Shown here: positions 34,466 to 44,272 of the stretch, piece by piece
Position numbering within the stretch: the first letter of the stretch is position 1
Layout of the letters: every line of letters begins with the position of its first letter
Source of the DNA: an uncultured Bacteroidales bacterium
GTDB lineage: Bacteria; Bacteroidota; Bacteroidia; Bacteroidales; P3
Length of the DNA stretch: 57,316 nt
Reading direction: 5' to 3'
NCBI GenBank assembly: GCA_905234695.1
Contig: CAJOHZ010000013.1
Location: 1-57,316, forward strand
Made by a program: the position numbers and the translations under genes
Notes under the pieces: model-generated
Database searches by the model: none
Seen by the model: the letters and a program-made list of their open reading frames with translations, nothing else
Told to the model about the DNA's origin: nothing

Positions 34466-34490
34466 CCGCCATAGGCGGATTTATTTTGCC
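34466..34490 (+). terminator. Terminator-like hairpin after the TPR gene
   Basis: CCGCC-ATA-GGCGG followed by ATTTATTTTG. The stem is short (5 bp), so termination is plausible but not certain. Confidence 0.5.
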
Positions 34491-34515
34491 ATATCAGAAA
34501 AAAGGCTTATATTTG
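34485..34515 (+). promoter_or_regulatory. Promoter of the methylmalonyl-CoA mutase gene
   Basis: TTTG (34485-34488) and TATATTTG (34508-34515) are separated by 19 bases, an exact Bacteroidota promoter layout. The start codon is 42 bases further on. Confidence 0.75.
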
Positions 34516-34557
34516 CAATTCCTAGTACATCGCAACTATTAACACAACATATTGATA

Positions 34558-36711
34558 ATGAGACCCGACTTTACCAAGGTAAATTTCCGCGAAACGAAAG
34601 AAAACAAAGAATCTTTCGACCAGTGGGAAAAAGAGAACCATATCCAGAAGAACTGGAAGACCCCCGAACAGATTGATGTCAAACCTGTCTACGGGTTGAA
34701 GGACCTTGACGGCATGGAGCATCTGAACTATGCAGCCGGCATCGCGCCGTTCCTGCGCGGACCCTACTCGACGATGTATGTCATGCGTCCCTGGACCATC
34801 CGCCAATATGCCGGTTTCTCGACCGCCGAGGAGAGCAACGCTTTCTATCGCCGCAATATCGCTGCCGGACAGAAGGGCTTGAGCTGCGCCTTCGACCTGG
34901 CCACCCACCGCGGCTACGACTCGGACCACGAGCGTGTGGTGGGCGACGTGGGCAAGGCCGGCGTGGCCATCGACAGCATCCTCGACATGAAGATTCTGTT
35001 CGACCAGATTGACCTCGGAAAGATGTCCGTCTCGATGACAATGAACGGGGCCGTGCTGCCCATTTTGGCGTTCTACATCATCGCCGCCGAAGAGCAGGGT
35101 GTGCCGCAAGACCAACTGCAGGGCACTATCCAGAACGACATCCTGAAGGAGTTCATGGTGCGCAACACTTACATCTACCCTCCCCTGCCGTCGATGAAGA
35201 TTATCGCCGACATCTTTGAGTACACCTCGAAGCACATGCCCAAATTCAACAGCATCTCCATCAGCGGATACCACATGCAGGAAGCCGGTGCCACCGCCGA
35301 TATCGAGCTGGCCTACACGCTGGCCGACGGCCTTGAGTATCTGCGTGCCGGTGTGAAGGCAGGCATGAGCGTGGACGACTTCGCCCCTCGCCTGTCGTTC
35401 TTCTGGGGCGTGGGCATGAACCACTTCATGGAGATTGCCAAGATGCGCGCCGCCCGTATGCTGTGGGCCAAGATTGTCAGCCAGTTCAACCCCAAGAACC
35501 CCAAGAGCCTGGCCCTGCGTACCCACAGCCAGACCTCGGGCTGGAGTCTCACCGAACAGGACCCCTTCAACAATGTAGCCCGCACCTGCATCGAGGCCAT
35601 GGGCGCCGCCCTCGGCCACACGCAGAGCTTGCATACCAACGCCTTGGACGAAGCCATCGCACTGCCCACCGACTTCAGTGCCCGTATTGCCCGTAACACG
35701 CAAATCTACCTCCAAGAGGAAACCAATATCTGCCGCGTCGTCGACCCGTGGGCAGGAAGCTACTATGTAGAGACCCTCACCCATGAGCTGGCACACCGCG
35801 CCTGGGCCCACATCCAAGAAGTGGAGAAACTCGGCGGCATGGCCAAAGCCATCGAGAGCGGGGTGCCCAAGATGCGTATCGAGGAAGCCTCGGCCCGCAA
35901 GCAGAGCCGCATCGACTCCAACATCGACACCATTGTAGGTATCAATAAGTACCGCCTCGACCACGAGGACCCCATCGAAACCCTTGAAGTCGACAATACC
36001 GCCGTACGCAAGGCCCAGATTGAACGTCTGGCCAAGTTGCGCGCCGAGCGCGACAGCGCCGCCGTCGAGGCCGCCCTCAACGCCCTCACCCGCTGTGCCG
36101 AAACCGGCGAAGGCAATCTGCTGGACCTCTCTATCGATGCCGCCCGCAAACGCGCCTCGCTGGGTGAAATCAGCTATGCCCTCGAGAAGGTGTATGGCCG
36201 TTACAAAGCAAAAATCAACCTTATCAGCAACGTGTACAGCAGTCAGACTAAAGAGAGCGAAAGCTTCAAGAAAGCCCAAGCGCTCACCGATGAGTTTGCA
36301 AAACTCGAAGGCCGCCGTCCCCGCATCATGATTGCCAAAATGGGACAGGACGGTCACGACCGCGGCGCAAAAGTCGTCGCCACCGGCTATGCCGACCTCG
36401 GTTTCGACGTCGACATGGGACCCCTCTTCCAGACTCCCGCCGAGGCCGCCAAACAGGCCGTCGAGAACGACGTGCACATCCTTGGTGCCTCGTCGCTCGC
36501 CGCAGGCCACAAGACCCTCCTTCCGCAGGTCATTGAAGAACTCAAGAAACTGGGACGCGACGACATCATGGTGGTTGCCGGAGGTGTCATCCCCCCGCAG
36601 GACTATGACTTCCTCTTCAAGTCCGGCGTTGCCGCCGTCTTCGGCCCCGGCACCGTTATCAGCGAGAGTGCCATCAAGATGATGGAACTTCTGCTGGCAG
36701 CCCGTAAATAA
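34558..36711 (+). CDS. mutB: Methylmalonyl-CoA mutase large subunit
   Basis: The 717-residue enzyme interconverts succinyl-CoA and methylmalonyl-CoA using adenosylcobalamin, a key step in propionate formation in gut Bacteroidales. The TIM-barrel part has [51 protein letters not shown] and [16 protein letters not shown]. The C-terminal B12 domain (about 585-717) has the DxHxxG motif in [14 protein letters not shown] start it at 34558 ([10 protein letters not shown]); an ATG two codons earlier is possible. Large subunits normally follow mutA, but the preceding gene is a TPR protein, so the small subunit must be elsewhere or absent. Confidence 0.96.
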   Translation: MRPDFTKVNFRETKENKESFDQWEKENHIQKNWKTPEQIDVKPVYGLKDLDGMEHLNYAAGIAPFLRGPYSTMYVMRPWTIRQYAGFSTAEESNAFYRRNIAAGQKGLSCAFDLATHRGYDSDHERVVGDVGKAGVAIDSILDMKILFDQIDLGKMSVSMTMNGAVLPILAFYIIAAEEQGVPQDQLQGTIQNDILKEFMVRNTYIYPPLPSMKIIADIFEYTSKHMPKFNSISISGYHMQEAGATADIELAYTLADGLEYLRAGVKAGMSVDDFAPRLSFFWGVGMNHFMEIAKMRAARMLWAKIVSQFNPKNPKSLALRTHSQTSGWSLTEQDPFNNVARTCIEAMGAALGHTQSLHTNALDEAIALPTDFSARIARNTQIYLQEETNICRVVDPWAGSYYVETLTHELAHRAWAHIQEVEKLGGMAKAIESGVPKMRIEEASARKQSRIDSNIDTIVGINKYRLDHEDPIETLEVDNTAVRKAQIERLAKLRAERDSAAVEAALNALTRCAETGEGNLLDLSIDAARKRASLGEISYALEKVYGRYKAKINLISNVYSSQTKESESFKKAQALTDEFAKLEGRRPRIMIAKMGQDGHDRGAKVVATGYADLGFDVDMGPLFQTPAEAAKQAVENDVHILGASSLAAGHKTLLPQVIEELKKLGRDDIMVVAGGVIPPQDYDFLFKSGVAAVFGPGTVISESAIKMMELLLAARK

Positions 36712-36736
36712 GAGTTTATTTCATACTCAATAAAAG

Positions 36737-36774
36737 AGAAGGGCATCTGCCACGTGGCAGATGCCCTTCTTTTT
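36737..36774. terminator. Terminator after mutB
   Basis: AGAAGGGCATCTGCCAC and GTGGCAGATGCCCTTCT form a perfect 17-base stem followed by T residues; the hairpin has essentially no fixed loop. Confidence 0.92.
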
Positions 36775-36790
36775 GTATGCCTGTGCGAGG

Positions 36791-38185
36791 TCAGCTGTTC
36801 ATCGTGGCCTCAATCTCGGCGACAGTCTTGGGGATAGGCTTACCCAGCACACGACAGCCGTCGGCGGTCACCAGGATATCGTCCTCGATGCGGATGCCAC
36901 CGAAGTCCTTCCATTTCTCCAATTCGGTGAAGTTGATGAACTTCTTGTTCGTGCCTTCGGCGTGCCATTTGTCGATAAGGGCAGGGATGAAGTAGCACCC
37001 CGGCTCGTCGGTGATGACAAAGCCCGGCTGCAAACGGCGGCCGCAGCGCAAGCTGCCAAGGCCGAACTGGTTGCTGGGACGGGTCTCTTTATCATAGCCT
37101 ACGTTAATCTGGCCGTAGTTCTCCATGTCGTGTACATCGAGACCCATCATGTGGCCGAGGCCATGGGGCATGAGAAGGCTGTGGGCACCATTGGCCACAA
37201 TGTCGTCAAGATTGCCTTTGAGGATACCCAGGTCCTTGTAGCCCTGCGCCAGAATGCGGCTGGCAGCGGTATGGACCTCCTGATAGGTGATGCCGGGACG
37301 AGTGACGCGGATGGCTTCCATGTTGGCGGCCAGGACAATCTCGTAGATAGCCTTCTGGCGGGCATCGAAACGACCTCCCACAGGCACCGAGCGGGTGATG
37401 TCGGAACAATAGTTCATCTCCGTCTCGCAGCCGGCATCCATCACCAACATACGACCCTTTTCGAGGCGATGGTTGTGATTGTGGTTGTGGAGGGTCTCGC
37501 CGTGGATGGTCATGATGACAGGGAACGACACCGGGCCGTTGCCCTTCCATGCCTCGCCCTGCATGAAGCCCGCCAACTCATACTCATAGCGGCCCGGCAT
37601 AGCCATCTTCATGGCTCCCACATGCATATTGTAGGCCGTGGCGATCGCCTTCTCGATTTCGGCAATCTCCTCATCGCTCTTGATACTGCGCTGCTTGACG
37701 CACGCCAGGATAAGCTCCATGGAGGCATAGCGCGGGATGGCTTCATACTTTATGCCCAACAGCATACTCAGCTGACGGCGGTTATCTGCGCGATAAGGCG
37801 GCAAGTAGTGAATCTGGGAGGCAAGTGGCGAGAGGTGGGAATCATGGAGGAATTTCTCCAAATCGACCAGAGACCCTGTATTCTTCACTCCCACACTGGC
37901 GGCCAGTTCTTTGACGCTTGGCAGCGGACCTGTCCAGATGACATCGTCTATGTCGTAGTCGTTGGCGAAGATATAGTCCTTGCCGCTGTCGCAGTCGAGC
38001 ACGCCCACCAAGTCCTCGCGCTGGAGACCGAAGAAATAGAGAAACGTGCTATCCTGACGGAACCAATAGGTGTTGTCGAGGTAGTTGCAAGAGGCTTCGT
38101 GATTGCCTTGGATGATAATCAAACCGTGGCCTACATCCTTGCGGAGCTGCTCGCGGCGTGCGATATAAGTCTTCTTCTTGAACAT
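36791..38185 (-). CDS. Xaa-Pro aminopeptidase (M24B)
   Basis: The 464-residue protein has the PepP layout: an N-terminal creatinase-like domain (about 1-165; ARREQLRKDVGHGLIIIQGN, FRQDSTFLYFFGL) and a pita-bread catalytic domain. Expected metal ligands are visible in VMDAGCETEMNYCSDITRSVPVGG (two aspartates), HGLGHMMGLDVHD (histidine), ITDEPGCYFIP (glutamate) and FGGIRIEDDILVT (glutamate). It removes an N-terminal residue preceding proline from peptides, in the cytoplasm. It is divergent from glnA, whose promoter overlaps its own. Confidence 0.94.
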   Translation of the reverse strand: MFKKKTYIARREQLRKDVGHGLIIIQGNHEASCNYLDNTYWFRQDSTFLYFFGLQREDLVGVLDCDSGKDYIFANDYDIDDVIWTGPLPSVKELAASVGVKNTGSLVDLEKFLHDSHLSPLASQIHYLPPYRADNRRQLSMLLGIKYEAIPRYASMELILACVKQRSIKSDEEIAEIEKAIATAYNMHVGAMKMAMPGRYEYELAGFMQGEAWKGNGPVSFPVIMTIHGETLHNHNHNHRLEKGRMLVMDAGCETEMNYCSDITRSVPVGGRFDARQKAIYEIVLAANMEAIRVTRPGITYQEVHTAASRILAQGYKDLGILKGNLDDIVANGAHSLLMPHGLGHMMGLDVHDMENYGQINVGYDKETRPSNQFGLGSLRCGRRLQPGFVITDEPGCYFIPALIDKWHAEGTNKKFINFTELEKWKDFGGIRIEDDILVTADGCRVLGKPIPKTVAEIEATMNS

Positions 38186-38211
38186 GGTGAAATATTTTTG
38201 ATTTGAAAATG

Positions 38212-38240
38212 CAAAGATACAAAAAAAAATCGTACTTTTG
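38212..38240. promoter_or_regulatory. Overlapping divergent -7 boxes for the aminopeptidase and glnA
   Basis: Minus strand TATCTTTG (38219-38212) lies 27 bases before the aminopeptidase start. Plus strand TACTTTTG (38233-38240) lies 37 bases before the glnA start. Only 13 bases separate the two boxes, so their polymerases would compete. Confidence 0.6.
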
Positions 38241-38277
38241 CAGTCTCTATAAAAAATATATATATTCCAACAACCCT

Positions 38278-39783
38278 ATGAAACAGGAAGAACTGAAACT
38301 CAACCCCAACCGCTTGGTGCAATTCCTCCAGAAACCGATGAGCGAATTCACCAAGGCTGATATCCTCAAGGTCATCGAGGAGTTTGAAATCGAGATGATC
38401 AAGTTCCGCTACATGGCGAACGACGGACGGCTGAAAACGCTAAATTTCGTCATCAACAGCATGGCCCACGCCGACGAGATTCTCACCTCCGGCGAGCGTG
38501 TGGACGGCAGCAGCCTGTTCCCCTTCTTGGAAGCGGGAAGCAGCGACCTGTATGTCATCCCGCGGTTCCGCACCGCTTTCATCGACCCCTTTGCCGAAAT
38601 TCCCACGCTCGACCTGCTGTGCAATTTCTACACCAAGGACGGCGAGCCCTTTGACATGGCCCCCGAATACACCCTGGCCAAAGCCGGGAAAGCCTTCCGT
38701 GAGGCCACCGGCGGCATGGAGTTCGAGGTAATGGGCGAACTGGAGTACTATGTCATCGCCCCCAAGGACGAGCAGTACATGCCCGCCGACCAGCGCGGAT
38801 ACCATGCCTCGATGCCGTTCTGCAAGTTCGAAGACTTCCGTGTGGAAGCCATGAAACTCATCGCCGAGAGCGGCGGACTCATCAAATACGGCCACAGCGA
38901 AGTGGGTAACTTCTGCGTGGGCGACACCATGTATGAACAGAACGAGATCGAGTTCCTGCCCACCACCCTGGAAGATGCCGCCGACCAGCTGGTCATCGCC
39001 AAATGGATTCTGCGCACGCTGGGCTACAAATACGGCATCACCGTCACGCTGGCCCCCAAAATCACGGTGGGCAAGGCGGGAAGCGGCCTCCACATCCACA
39101 CCCGTATCAGCAAGGACGGCAAGAACATGTACATCGGTCCCGACGGTCTGACTGAGGTGGCCCACAAGGCCATCGCCGGCATCCTAGACCTGGCGGGTTC
39201 GCTGACCGCCTTTGGCGATACCAACCCCACCAGCTACTTCCGTCTGGTGCCCCATCAAGAGGCCCCGACCAACATCTGCTGGGGCGACCGCAACCGAAGC
39301 GCGATGGTGCGTGTGCCGCTGGGATGGACCAAAGGCAGCGGCAACATGATGGCCCACTGCAACCCATTGGAAGATAACAAGGAGGTGGACTTCAGCCACA
39401 AACAGACCATCGAACTGCGCACCCCCGATGGCAGCGCCAATATCTATCTGCTCCTGGCAGGCATGACCGTGGCCGCCCGCCATGGCTTCGAGATGGCAAA
39501 CGCCGTGCAATATGCCAAGGACCGCTATGTGAGCGTCAATATCTTCGAGCACGAAGATGTGCTGAAACGCCTCGATGTGCTGCCCGACAGCTGCGCTGCC
39601 AGTGCCGACCTGCTGGAACGCGACCGCGCCATGTATGAGGACAAAGGCATTTTCGCCCCCGCTCTCATCGACGGCATCCTCAAAGACCTGCGCAGCTACA
39701 ACGACCGCACCCTGCGTTCCGAGATAGGCCACGACCCCGAAAAGATTCTCCAGCTGGTGGAGACCTTCATCCACTGCGGATGA
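38278..39783 (+). CDS. glnA: Glutamine synthetase
   Basis: The 501-residue protein is started at 38278 (MKQEELKLNPNRLVQFL), 37 bases after a -7 box. It has the beta-grasp N-terminal domain and the catalytic motifs of glutamine synthetases: MGELEYYVIAPKDEQY, YGHSEVGNFCVGDTMYEQNEIEF, GSGLHIHTRISKDGKNMY (ammonia and glutamate site), and the NRSAMVRVP and IELRTPDGSANIYLLLAG segments. It makes glutamine from glutamate, ammonia and ATP. The length and motifs fit the type I-like form found in Bacteroidales rather than the much longer type III. Confidence 0.92.
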   Translation: MKQEELKLNPNRLVQFLQKPMSEFTKADILKVIEEFEIEMIKFRYMANDGRLKTLNFVINSMAHADEILTSGERVDGSSLFPFLEAGSSDLYVIPRFRTAFIDPFAEIPTLDLLCNFYTKDGEPFDMAPEYTLAKAGKAFREATGGMEFEVMGELEYYVIAPKDEQYMPADQRGYHASMPFCKFEDFRVEAMKLIAESGGLIKYGHSEVGNFCVGDTMYEQNEIEFLPTTLEDAADQLVIAKWILRTLGYKYGITVTLAPKITVGKAGSGLHIHTRISKDGKNMYIGPDGLTEVAHKAIAGILDLAGSLTAFGDTNPTSYFRLVPHQEAPTNICWGDRNRSAMVRVPLGWTKGSGNMMAHCNPLEDNKEVDFSHKQTIELRTPDGSANIYLLLAGMTVAARHGFEMANAVQYAKDRYVSVNIFEHEDVLKRLDVLPDSCAASADLLERDRAMYEDKGIFAPALIDGILKDLRSYNDRTLRSEIGHDPEKILQLVETFIHCG

Positions 39784-39859
39784 CCTGCCTCACCCGAAGA
39801 GATCCTTTTCATCCATTCCATTTGAATTCAATTTATTCCATCATTTCAATTCTACTCAC

Positions 39860-40327
39860 ATGAAAAAAGTATTTGTTATTCTGGCAGCGGCCGTTGTCGC
39901 CATGACCACCCTGTCATGCAACAAGGAAGATTCCGACAATGTTCTTGAAGAGTTGGGCAATCGCTTAGAAAACGTTTTCTCTCTCCCGGGCACCACCTGG
40001 CACGGCGATTTGAAACGCGATATTCTGACTGCCAACGCCAATGCCGACGCCACCGTCACCTTCCAGGAAGGCAACAACGCCAATGTCAACTTCCTTTTTG
40101 ACATCTCGATGGCTGGTGTCAGCCTCTACACCATAGACACTGCCCTCACCTGCCAGTACAGGTTCGTCGGTGTCGAAGGACTGCTGTACGACACCAACAG
40201 CGTGGAGCTGACCATGCCTTTCAAGAAGATTGACGACACCACTATCAACCTCTACTACGCCATGCCCTCCGCAGCGGCCAATTACGGGGTTGACACCCTC
40301 GTCATTCCCATGTACAAAGTCAAATGA
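39860..40327 (+). CDS. Lipoprotein, unknown function
   Basis: The 155-residue protein has a lipoprotein signal (MKKVFVILAAAVVAMTTLSC, lipobox cysteine 20). The mature part is beta-rich: PGTTWHGDLKR, ADATVTFQEGNNANVNFLFD, LTCQYRFVGVEGLLYD, VELTMPFKKIDDTTINLYY. It resembles small lipocalin- or META-like lipoproteins of Bacteroidota, but no family is assigned. Its stop overlaps the folK start (ATGA), so the two are translationally coupled although unrelated in function. Confidence 0.7.
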   Translation: MKKVFVILAAAVVAMTTLSCNKEDSDNVLEELGNRLENVFSLPGTTWHGDLKRDILTANANADATVTFQEGNNANVNFLFDISMAGVSLYTIDTALTCQYRFVGVEGLLYDTNSVELTMPFKKIDDTTINLYYAMPSAAANYGVDTLVIPMYKVK

Positions 40328-40851
40328 ATCCAGCGGATTCCGCATCCAACGACTTGTACCTCCTCATCGGGAGCAACCAAGGCGACCGTGCGGCACTGCT
40401 GCAACAGACGACAGACCTGATACACCAACGTATCGGGCCTGTCGTTTGCATGTCAAAACTCTATGAGACAGAGCCGTGGGGTGTCTTTGACGACGGGGCG
40501 ACACCTGTCCAGAATTTCTACAACCAAGCCCTGCGGGTGCAAACCCCGCTCGCTGCCCACGAAGCGCTGCATGAAGCCCTGGCCATCGAACATTTGATGG
40601 GACGGAAGCGTCCAGATGGAGCCTGTGGGTATACCTCGCGCCCCATCGACATCGACCTCATCTTCTACAACTCCGCGGTGGTGGAGAGTCCTGAACTGAC
40701 CATCCCCCACCCCCGGATGCACCTACGGAAATTCGTCCTCCTCCCGCTGTGCGAAATTGCCCCCGATTATATCCATCCACTATTACACAAAACCCTGCAA
40801 CAACTCACCACAGAATGCACCGACACCTGTTCCTGCTCCTGCTGTGCATGA
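40324..40851 (+). CDS. folK: Hydroxymethyl-dihydropterin pyrophosphokinase (HPPK)
   Basis: The 175-residue protein matches FolK: LYLLIGSNQGDRAALLQQT, SKLYETEPWG, VQNFYNQALRVQT, AIEHLMGRKRPDG, RPIDIDLIFYNSAVV and the closing IPHPRMHLRKFVLLPLCEIAP. It transfers pyrophosphate from ATP to 6-hydroxymethyl-7,8-dihydropterin in folate synthesis. The tail TDTCSCSCCA is unusually cysteine-rich; it lies in the region overlapping the start of the TonB receptor gene, where the DNA serves two frames. Confidence 0.93.
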   Translation: MNPADSASNDLYLLIGSNQGDRAALLQQTTDLIHQRIGPVVCMSKLYETEPWGVFDDGATPVQNFYNQALRVQTPLAAHEALHEALAIEHLMGRKRPDGACGYTSRPIDIDLIFYNSAVVESPELTIPHPRMHLRKFVLLPLCEIAPDYIHPLLHKTLQQLTTECTDTCSCSCCA

Positions 40852-43241
40852 CCTCACTGGTCGCCACCGCACAACACACCCTCAGCGGCACCGTGACCGA
40901 CCATGTCACCGGCGAAACCCTTATCGGAGCCACCATCCTCGATATCCCCAGCGGCAAAGGTACCACCACCAATGTCAACGGCCGCTACAGCATCACCCTC
41001 AAAGGGAATTCGGCCATCCTACGCATCACCTTCGTAGGCTATGAACCCATCTACGACACCCTGACACTACACGGCAACATGTCGCGCAACTACCAGCTGC
41101 AGCCCAGCATCCAGCTGAAAGAGGTCGTTGTCACGGCAGCCCGCATCAACTCGCGCGAGTCATCGCAGATGAGCGCCATCGAGATGCCTGTCGAGCAGCT
41201 GAAGGCCGTCCCCGTCCTGTTCGGCGAGGCCGACATCGTCAAGGCCATCCAACTGCTTCCCGGCGTGCAGTCGGGCAACGAGGGGTCGGGCGGCATGTAC
41301 GTCCGAGGCGGCGGCCCCGACGAAAATCTCTTCCTGCTGGACGGGATACCGCTATACAATATCAACCACATGGGGGGCTTCTTCTCGGCCTTCAACGCCG
41401 ATGCGGTAAAGAACGTAACCCTTTACAAAGGCAGTTTCCCCGCCCGCTTTGGCGGACGACTCTCCAGCGTGCTCGATGTCACCACCAACAACGGCAACGA
41501 CAAGCACATCCACGGCAACGCCTCCATCGGATTCATCTCTGCCAAAGTCAACCTCGAAGGACCTATTGTCAAAGAGCGTACCACCTTCTGTGTATCTGCC
41601 CGCCGCACCTACGCCGACTTCCTCCTCCAACCTCTGGTAAAACGTCTCTCGACCGATGAGAGTGGAAAAACCGACCTGTCGGCAGGCTACTACTTCTATG
41701 ACGCCAACGCCAAAATCACCCATAAGTTCTCCGACCGCAGCCGCCTGTATGCCACCTTCTACATGGGCAACGACGACGCCTATGCCAAGGTGCGCACCGA
41801 AAGCAGCCTGGCCGAAGACCAGTACCTGAACTACACCAACGACTGGGGCAACCTGGTAGGGGGCCTGCGATGGAACTACGTGCTTACCCCCAAGCTCTTC
41901 ATGAACCTCACCGCCTCCTACACCCAGTACACCAACAGCATGGATGTAGGCATTGAGAAGGTGGCCACCCTCGACGACGGGAGTGAACAGCTCTCCACCA
42001 TCACCGGCGACTACGAGTCGGGCATCCGCGACCTCACAGGCCGACTGGATTTTTCCTACGCCCCCACCCCCGACCATGACATCCAGTTCGGGGGCTACTA
42101 CACCCGTCACTGGTTCCGCCCCACCGTGGCCAGCGCCAGCGTCGACTACTTCGACCAAATACAGATGAACGAATCATGGAAGATGGACACCGTCATCACG
42201 GATGCCGCCATCCATGCCAACGAAATGGTGCTCTTTGCCGAAGACGACTGGAGTCTCAACGACATCTTCAAGATTAACTTTGGCCTGCATCTCAGCGGAT
42301 TCCATGTAGAAGACGTGTTCCATCCTTCGCTCCAGCCACGACTCTCAGGGCGCGCCCTGCTGGGCGAACGTCTCTCAATCAAGGCTGGCTACGCCTACAT
42401 GACACAATACATGCATCTGCTCTCCTCCACCAGCATCAGCCTGCCTACCGACCTGTGGGTGCCCACCACCAGCCGCATTGACCCCATGACAGCCCATCAG
42501 CTGGCCGCCAGCATCTGCTACTCGCTGCCCGACGACCTGGCCGACCTCTCCGTCGAGGGGTACTACAAACAGATGCACAACCTATTGGAATACAAGGATG
42601 GCGTCACTGCCTTCGGCACCTCGCAGGGATGGGAAGACCTCGTCTGCATGGGCGATGGCTGGACCTACGGAGTGGAATTCCTCGCCCAACGCAACTTCGG
42701 ACAGCTCACCGGCTGGGTGGCCTACACCTGGAGCCGCACCACCCACCTCTTCGACCGCGAAGGGCAAGTACTCAACAACGGCAACCCCTTCCCCGCCAAA
42801 TACGATCGCCGACACGACATCTCCATCGTGCTCTCCTACAAGTTCAACGACCGCATTGATGCCAGCGCCACCTGGGTATTCAGCACCGGCAACACCGCCA
42901 CCCTTGCCATGGAGAAATACGCCGTGGCCTCCGATACTCCTGAAGCCTATGACCTGCCGCCGGAGATGGCCAACAGCATCTCCTATGTCAGCAGCCGGAA
43001 CAACTTCCGTATGCCCAACTACCACCGCGCCGACGTCAGCGTCAATTTCCACCGCAAATTCAAGAAGTGGCGCCACTGCCACCGCACCATCAATATCAGC
43101 GTCTACAACCTCTACAACCATCAGAACCCCTACCTGACCTATACCAGCACCAAGTACACCTACCAAGGGTATTCCAAAGCCTTGGTGCAACTCTCCATAT
43201 TCCCCATCCTGCCCTCCGTGGCCTACACCCTGTATTTCTAA
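40815..43241 (+). CDS. TonB-dependent receptor with carboxypeptidase-like N-terminal domain
   Basis: The 808-residue protein has a signal peptide (MHRHLFLLLLCMTSLVATAQ) and a CarboxypepD_reg-like domain (LSGTVTDHVTGETLIGATI). A plug domain (about 105-220; GGMYVRGGGPDENLFLLDGIPLYN, FPARFGGRLSSVLDV) follows, then a 22-strand-type barrel ending in an aromatic residue (AYTLYF). It should import a large or scarce ligand across the outer membrane using TonB. Start 40815 overlaps folK by 37 bases. It is followed at once by a DUF4249 lipoprotein, its usual partner in this receptor class. The ligand is unknown. Confidence 0.9.
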   Translation: MHRHLFLLLLCMTSLVATAQHTLSGTVTDHVTGETLIGATILDIPSGKGTTTNVNGRYSITLKGNSAILRITFVGYEPIYDTLTLHGNMSRNYQLQPSIQLKEVVVTAARINSRESSQMSAIEMPVEQLKAVPVLFGEADIVKAIQLLPGVQSGNEGSGGMYVRGGGPDENLFLLDGIPLYNINHMGGFFSAFNADAVKNVTLYKGSFPARFGGRLSSVLDVTTNNGNDKHIHGNASIGFISAKVNLEGPIVKERTTFCVSARRTYADFLLQPLVKRLSTDESGKTDLSAGYYFYDANAKITHKFSDRSRLYATFYMGNDDAYAKVRTESSLAEDQYLNYTNDWGNLVGGLRWNYVLTPKLFMNLTASYTQYTNSMDVGIEKVATLDDGSEQLSTITGDYESGIRDLTGRLDFSYAPTPDHDIQFGGYYTRHWFRPTVASASVDYFDQIQMNESWKMDTVITDAAIHANEMVLFAEDDWSLNDIFKINFGLHLSGFHVEDVFHPSLQPRLSGRALLGERLSIKAGYAYMTQYMHLLSSTSISLPTDLWVPTTSRIDPMTAHQLAASICYSLPDDLADLSVEGYYKQMHNLLEYKDGVTAFGTSQGWEDLVCMGDGWTYGVEFLAQRNFGQLTGWVAYTWSRTTHLFDREGQVLNNGNPFPAKYDRRHDISIVLSYKFNDRIDASATWVFSTGNTATLAMEKYAVASDTPEAYDLPPEMANSISYVSSRNNFRMPNYHRADVSVNFHRKFKKWRHCHRTINISVYNLYNHQNPYLTYTSTKYTYQGYSKALVQLSIFPILPSVAYTLYF

Positions 43242-43246
43242 AAAAC

Positions 43247-44272
43247 ATGCCCATGAGATACTTGAACCGCATCACTTTTAGTTTTTCCCTTCTGGCTTTC
43301 GCCCTTCTTTTTACGGCATGCGAGCGTGTCATCGAATTTGATACCGATTCCGAGTCGCAGTTGGTGCTCAACGCCATCCCCTCGTCGCAACGGCAACTGT
43401 TCGTCAATTTCGCCTACAGCCGCTTTTTCCTTTCCGACACCTACCTGCCGGTATCCGACGTGGACATGGCGGTCAGCGTCAACGGCACCGAATACCGTCC
43501 CGACAGCATTGTGGGCAGCAACTATTTCTTCAACTATATCCTCCAAGACGACGACAGCGTTTCCGTCCTCATCCGCACCGGAGACCGCACCGTCACCGCC
43601 CACACCCATGTGCCGCGGATGCCACGCGTCTCTACCCCGCTGGCATTCATCGACAGCTCAGGAGTATTCGACCTCCTCACCATCAACTTCAATATCGATG
43701 ACTATCCCGATTACCCCGAGCAGTACTGTTTCACCATCACCCAGCGCGACAGCGGCCTCCGCTACCGCCCCTACTACGAAAAATACGATACCATCGACAC
43801 CTCTTACAACACCATGTTTTGCTGCCTCGACAAGCAACTGACCTCGCCCGAGGTATCCTCCACGGAGGCCTTGGGCGGCTATTTCTACTCCCAGCTGCTC
43901 GCCAGCGACAAGGCCATCGACGGCACCAACCACAACACCACCCTCCTCATCATCCTGCTCAAAGACACCAACGAAGTGGAGCCCTTCATCCATCAGTACA
44001 CCCTCAACATCGAGAGCGTCACCACCGACCGCTACCAGTACTTGAAGGACATCGCAGGGGCTACCAGCATGACACAGTACTTCACCGAACCCGCCCCTGT
44101 CCACTGCAACGTCAACGGGGCTTTGGGTATCTTCGCCGGCAATGCCCGCTACTCAGTACCTCTCACCATTGTGACATTGCCATTGCCAACCCCAAAACAC
44201 GAAGGAGTAGAAAATCTAGTTAGACTAGAAAACCTAGAAACGCTGAAAAGACTATCCCGCCACTCCAAATGA
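43247..44272 (+). CDS. DUF4249 lipoprotein, partner of the TonB receptor
   Basis: The 341-residue protein has a lipoprotein signal (LNRITFSFSLLAFALLFTAC); ATG 43247 or 43253 may be used. The body (RVIEFDTDSESQLVLNA, DVDMAVSVNGTEY, THVPRMPR, NIESVTTDRYQYLKDI) matches DUF4249, which regularly follows this type of TonB-dependent receptor and is thought to be a surface-exposed accessory. Its last ~17 residues (GVENLVRLENLETLKRL) are encoded by a nonamer repeat array rather than by normal family sequence, so the C-terminus has been extended or replaced. Its stop overlaps the aroK start (ATGA). Confidence 0.85.
   Translation: MPMRYLNRITFSFSLLAFALLFTACERVIEFDTDSESQLVLNAIPSSQRQLFVNFAYSRFFLSDTYLPVSDVDMAVSVNGTEYRPDSIVGSNYFFNYILQDDDSVSVLIRTGDRTVTAHTHVPRMPRVSTPLAFIDSSGVFDLLTINFNIDDYPDYPEQYCFTITQRDSGLRYRPYYEKYDTIDTSYNTMFCCLDKQLTSPEVSSTEALGGYFYSQLLASDKAIDGTNHNTTLLIILLKDTNEVEPFIHQYTLNIESVTTDRYQYLKDIAGATSMTQYFTEPAPVHCNVNGALGIFAGNARYSVPLTIVTLPLPTPKHEGVENLVRLENLETLKRLSRHSK
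44207..44255 (+). repeat. Nonamer CTAG array encoding the DUF4249 tail
   Basis: CTAG at 44216, 44225 and 44234, with GTAG at 44207 and related triplets after it, keeps the 9-base period. It is read as Leu-x-x repeats (NLVRLENLETLKRL). Confidence 0.8.

Noticed and set aside
34522..36510. A 662-codon open frame antisense to mutB, and similar long antisense frames at 1591-3573, 14944-16227, 18174-19262 and 19283-21004
   Set aside because: They lie opposite well-recognised genes and follow from high GC at third positions. The translations are low-complexity and show no domains.
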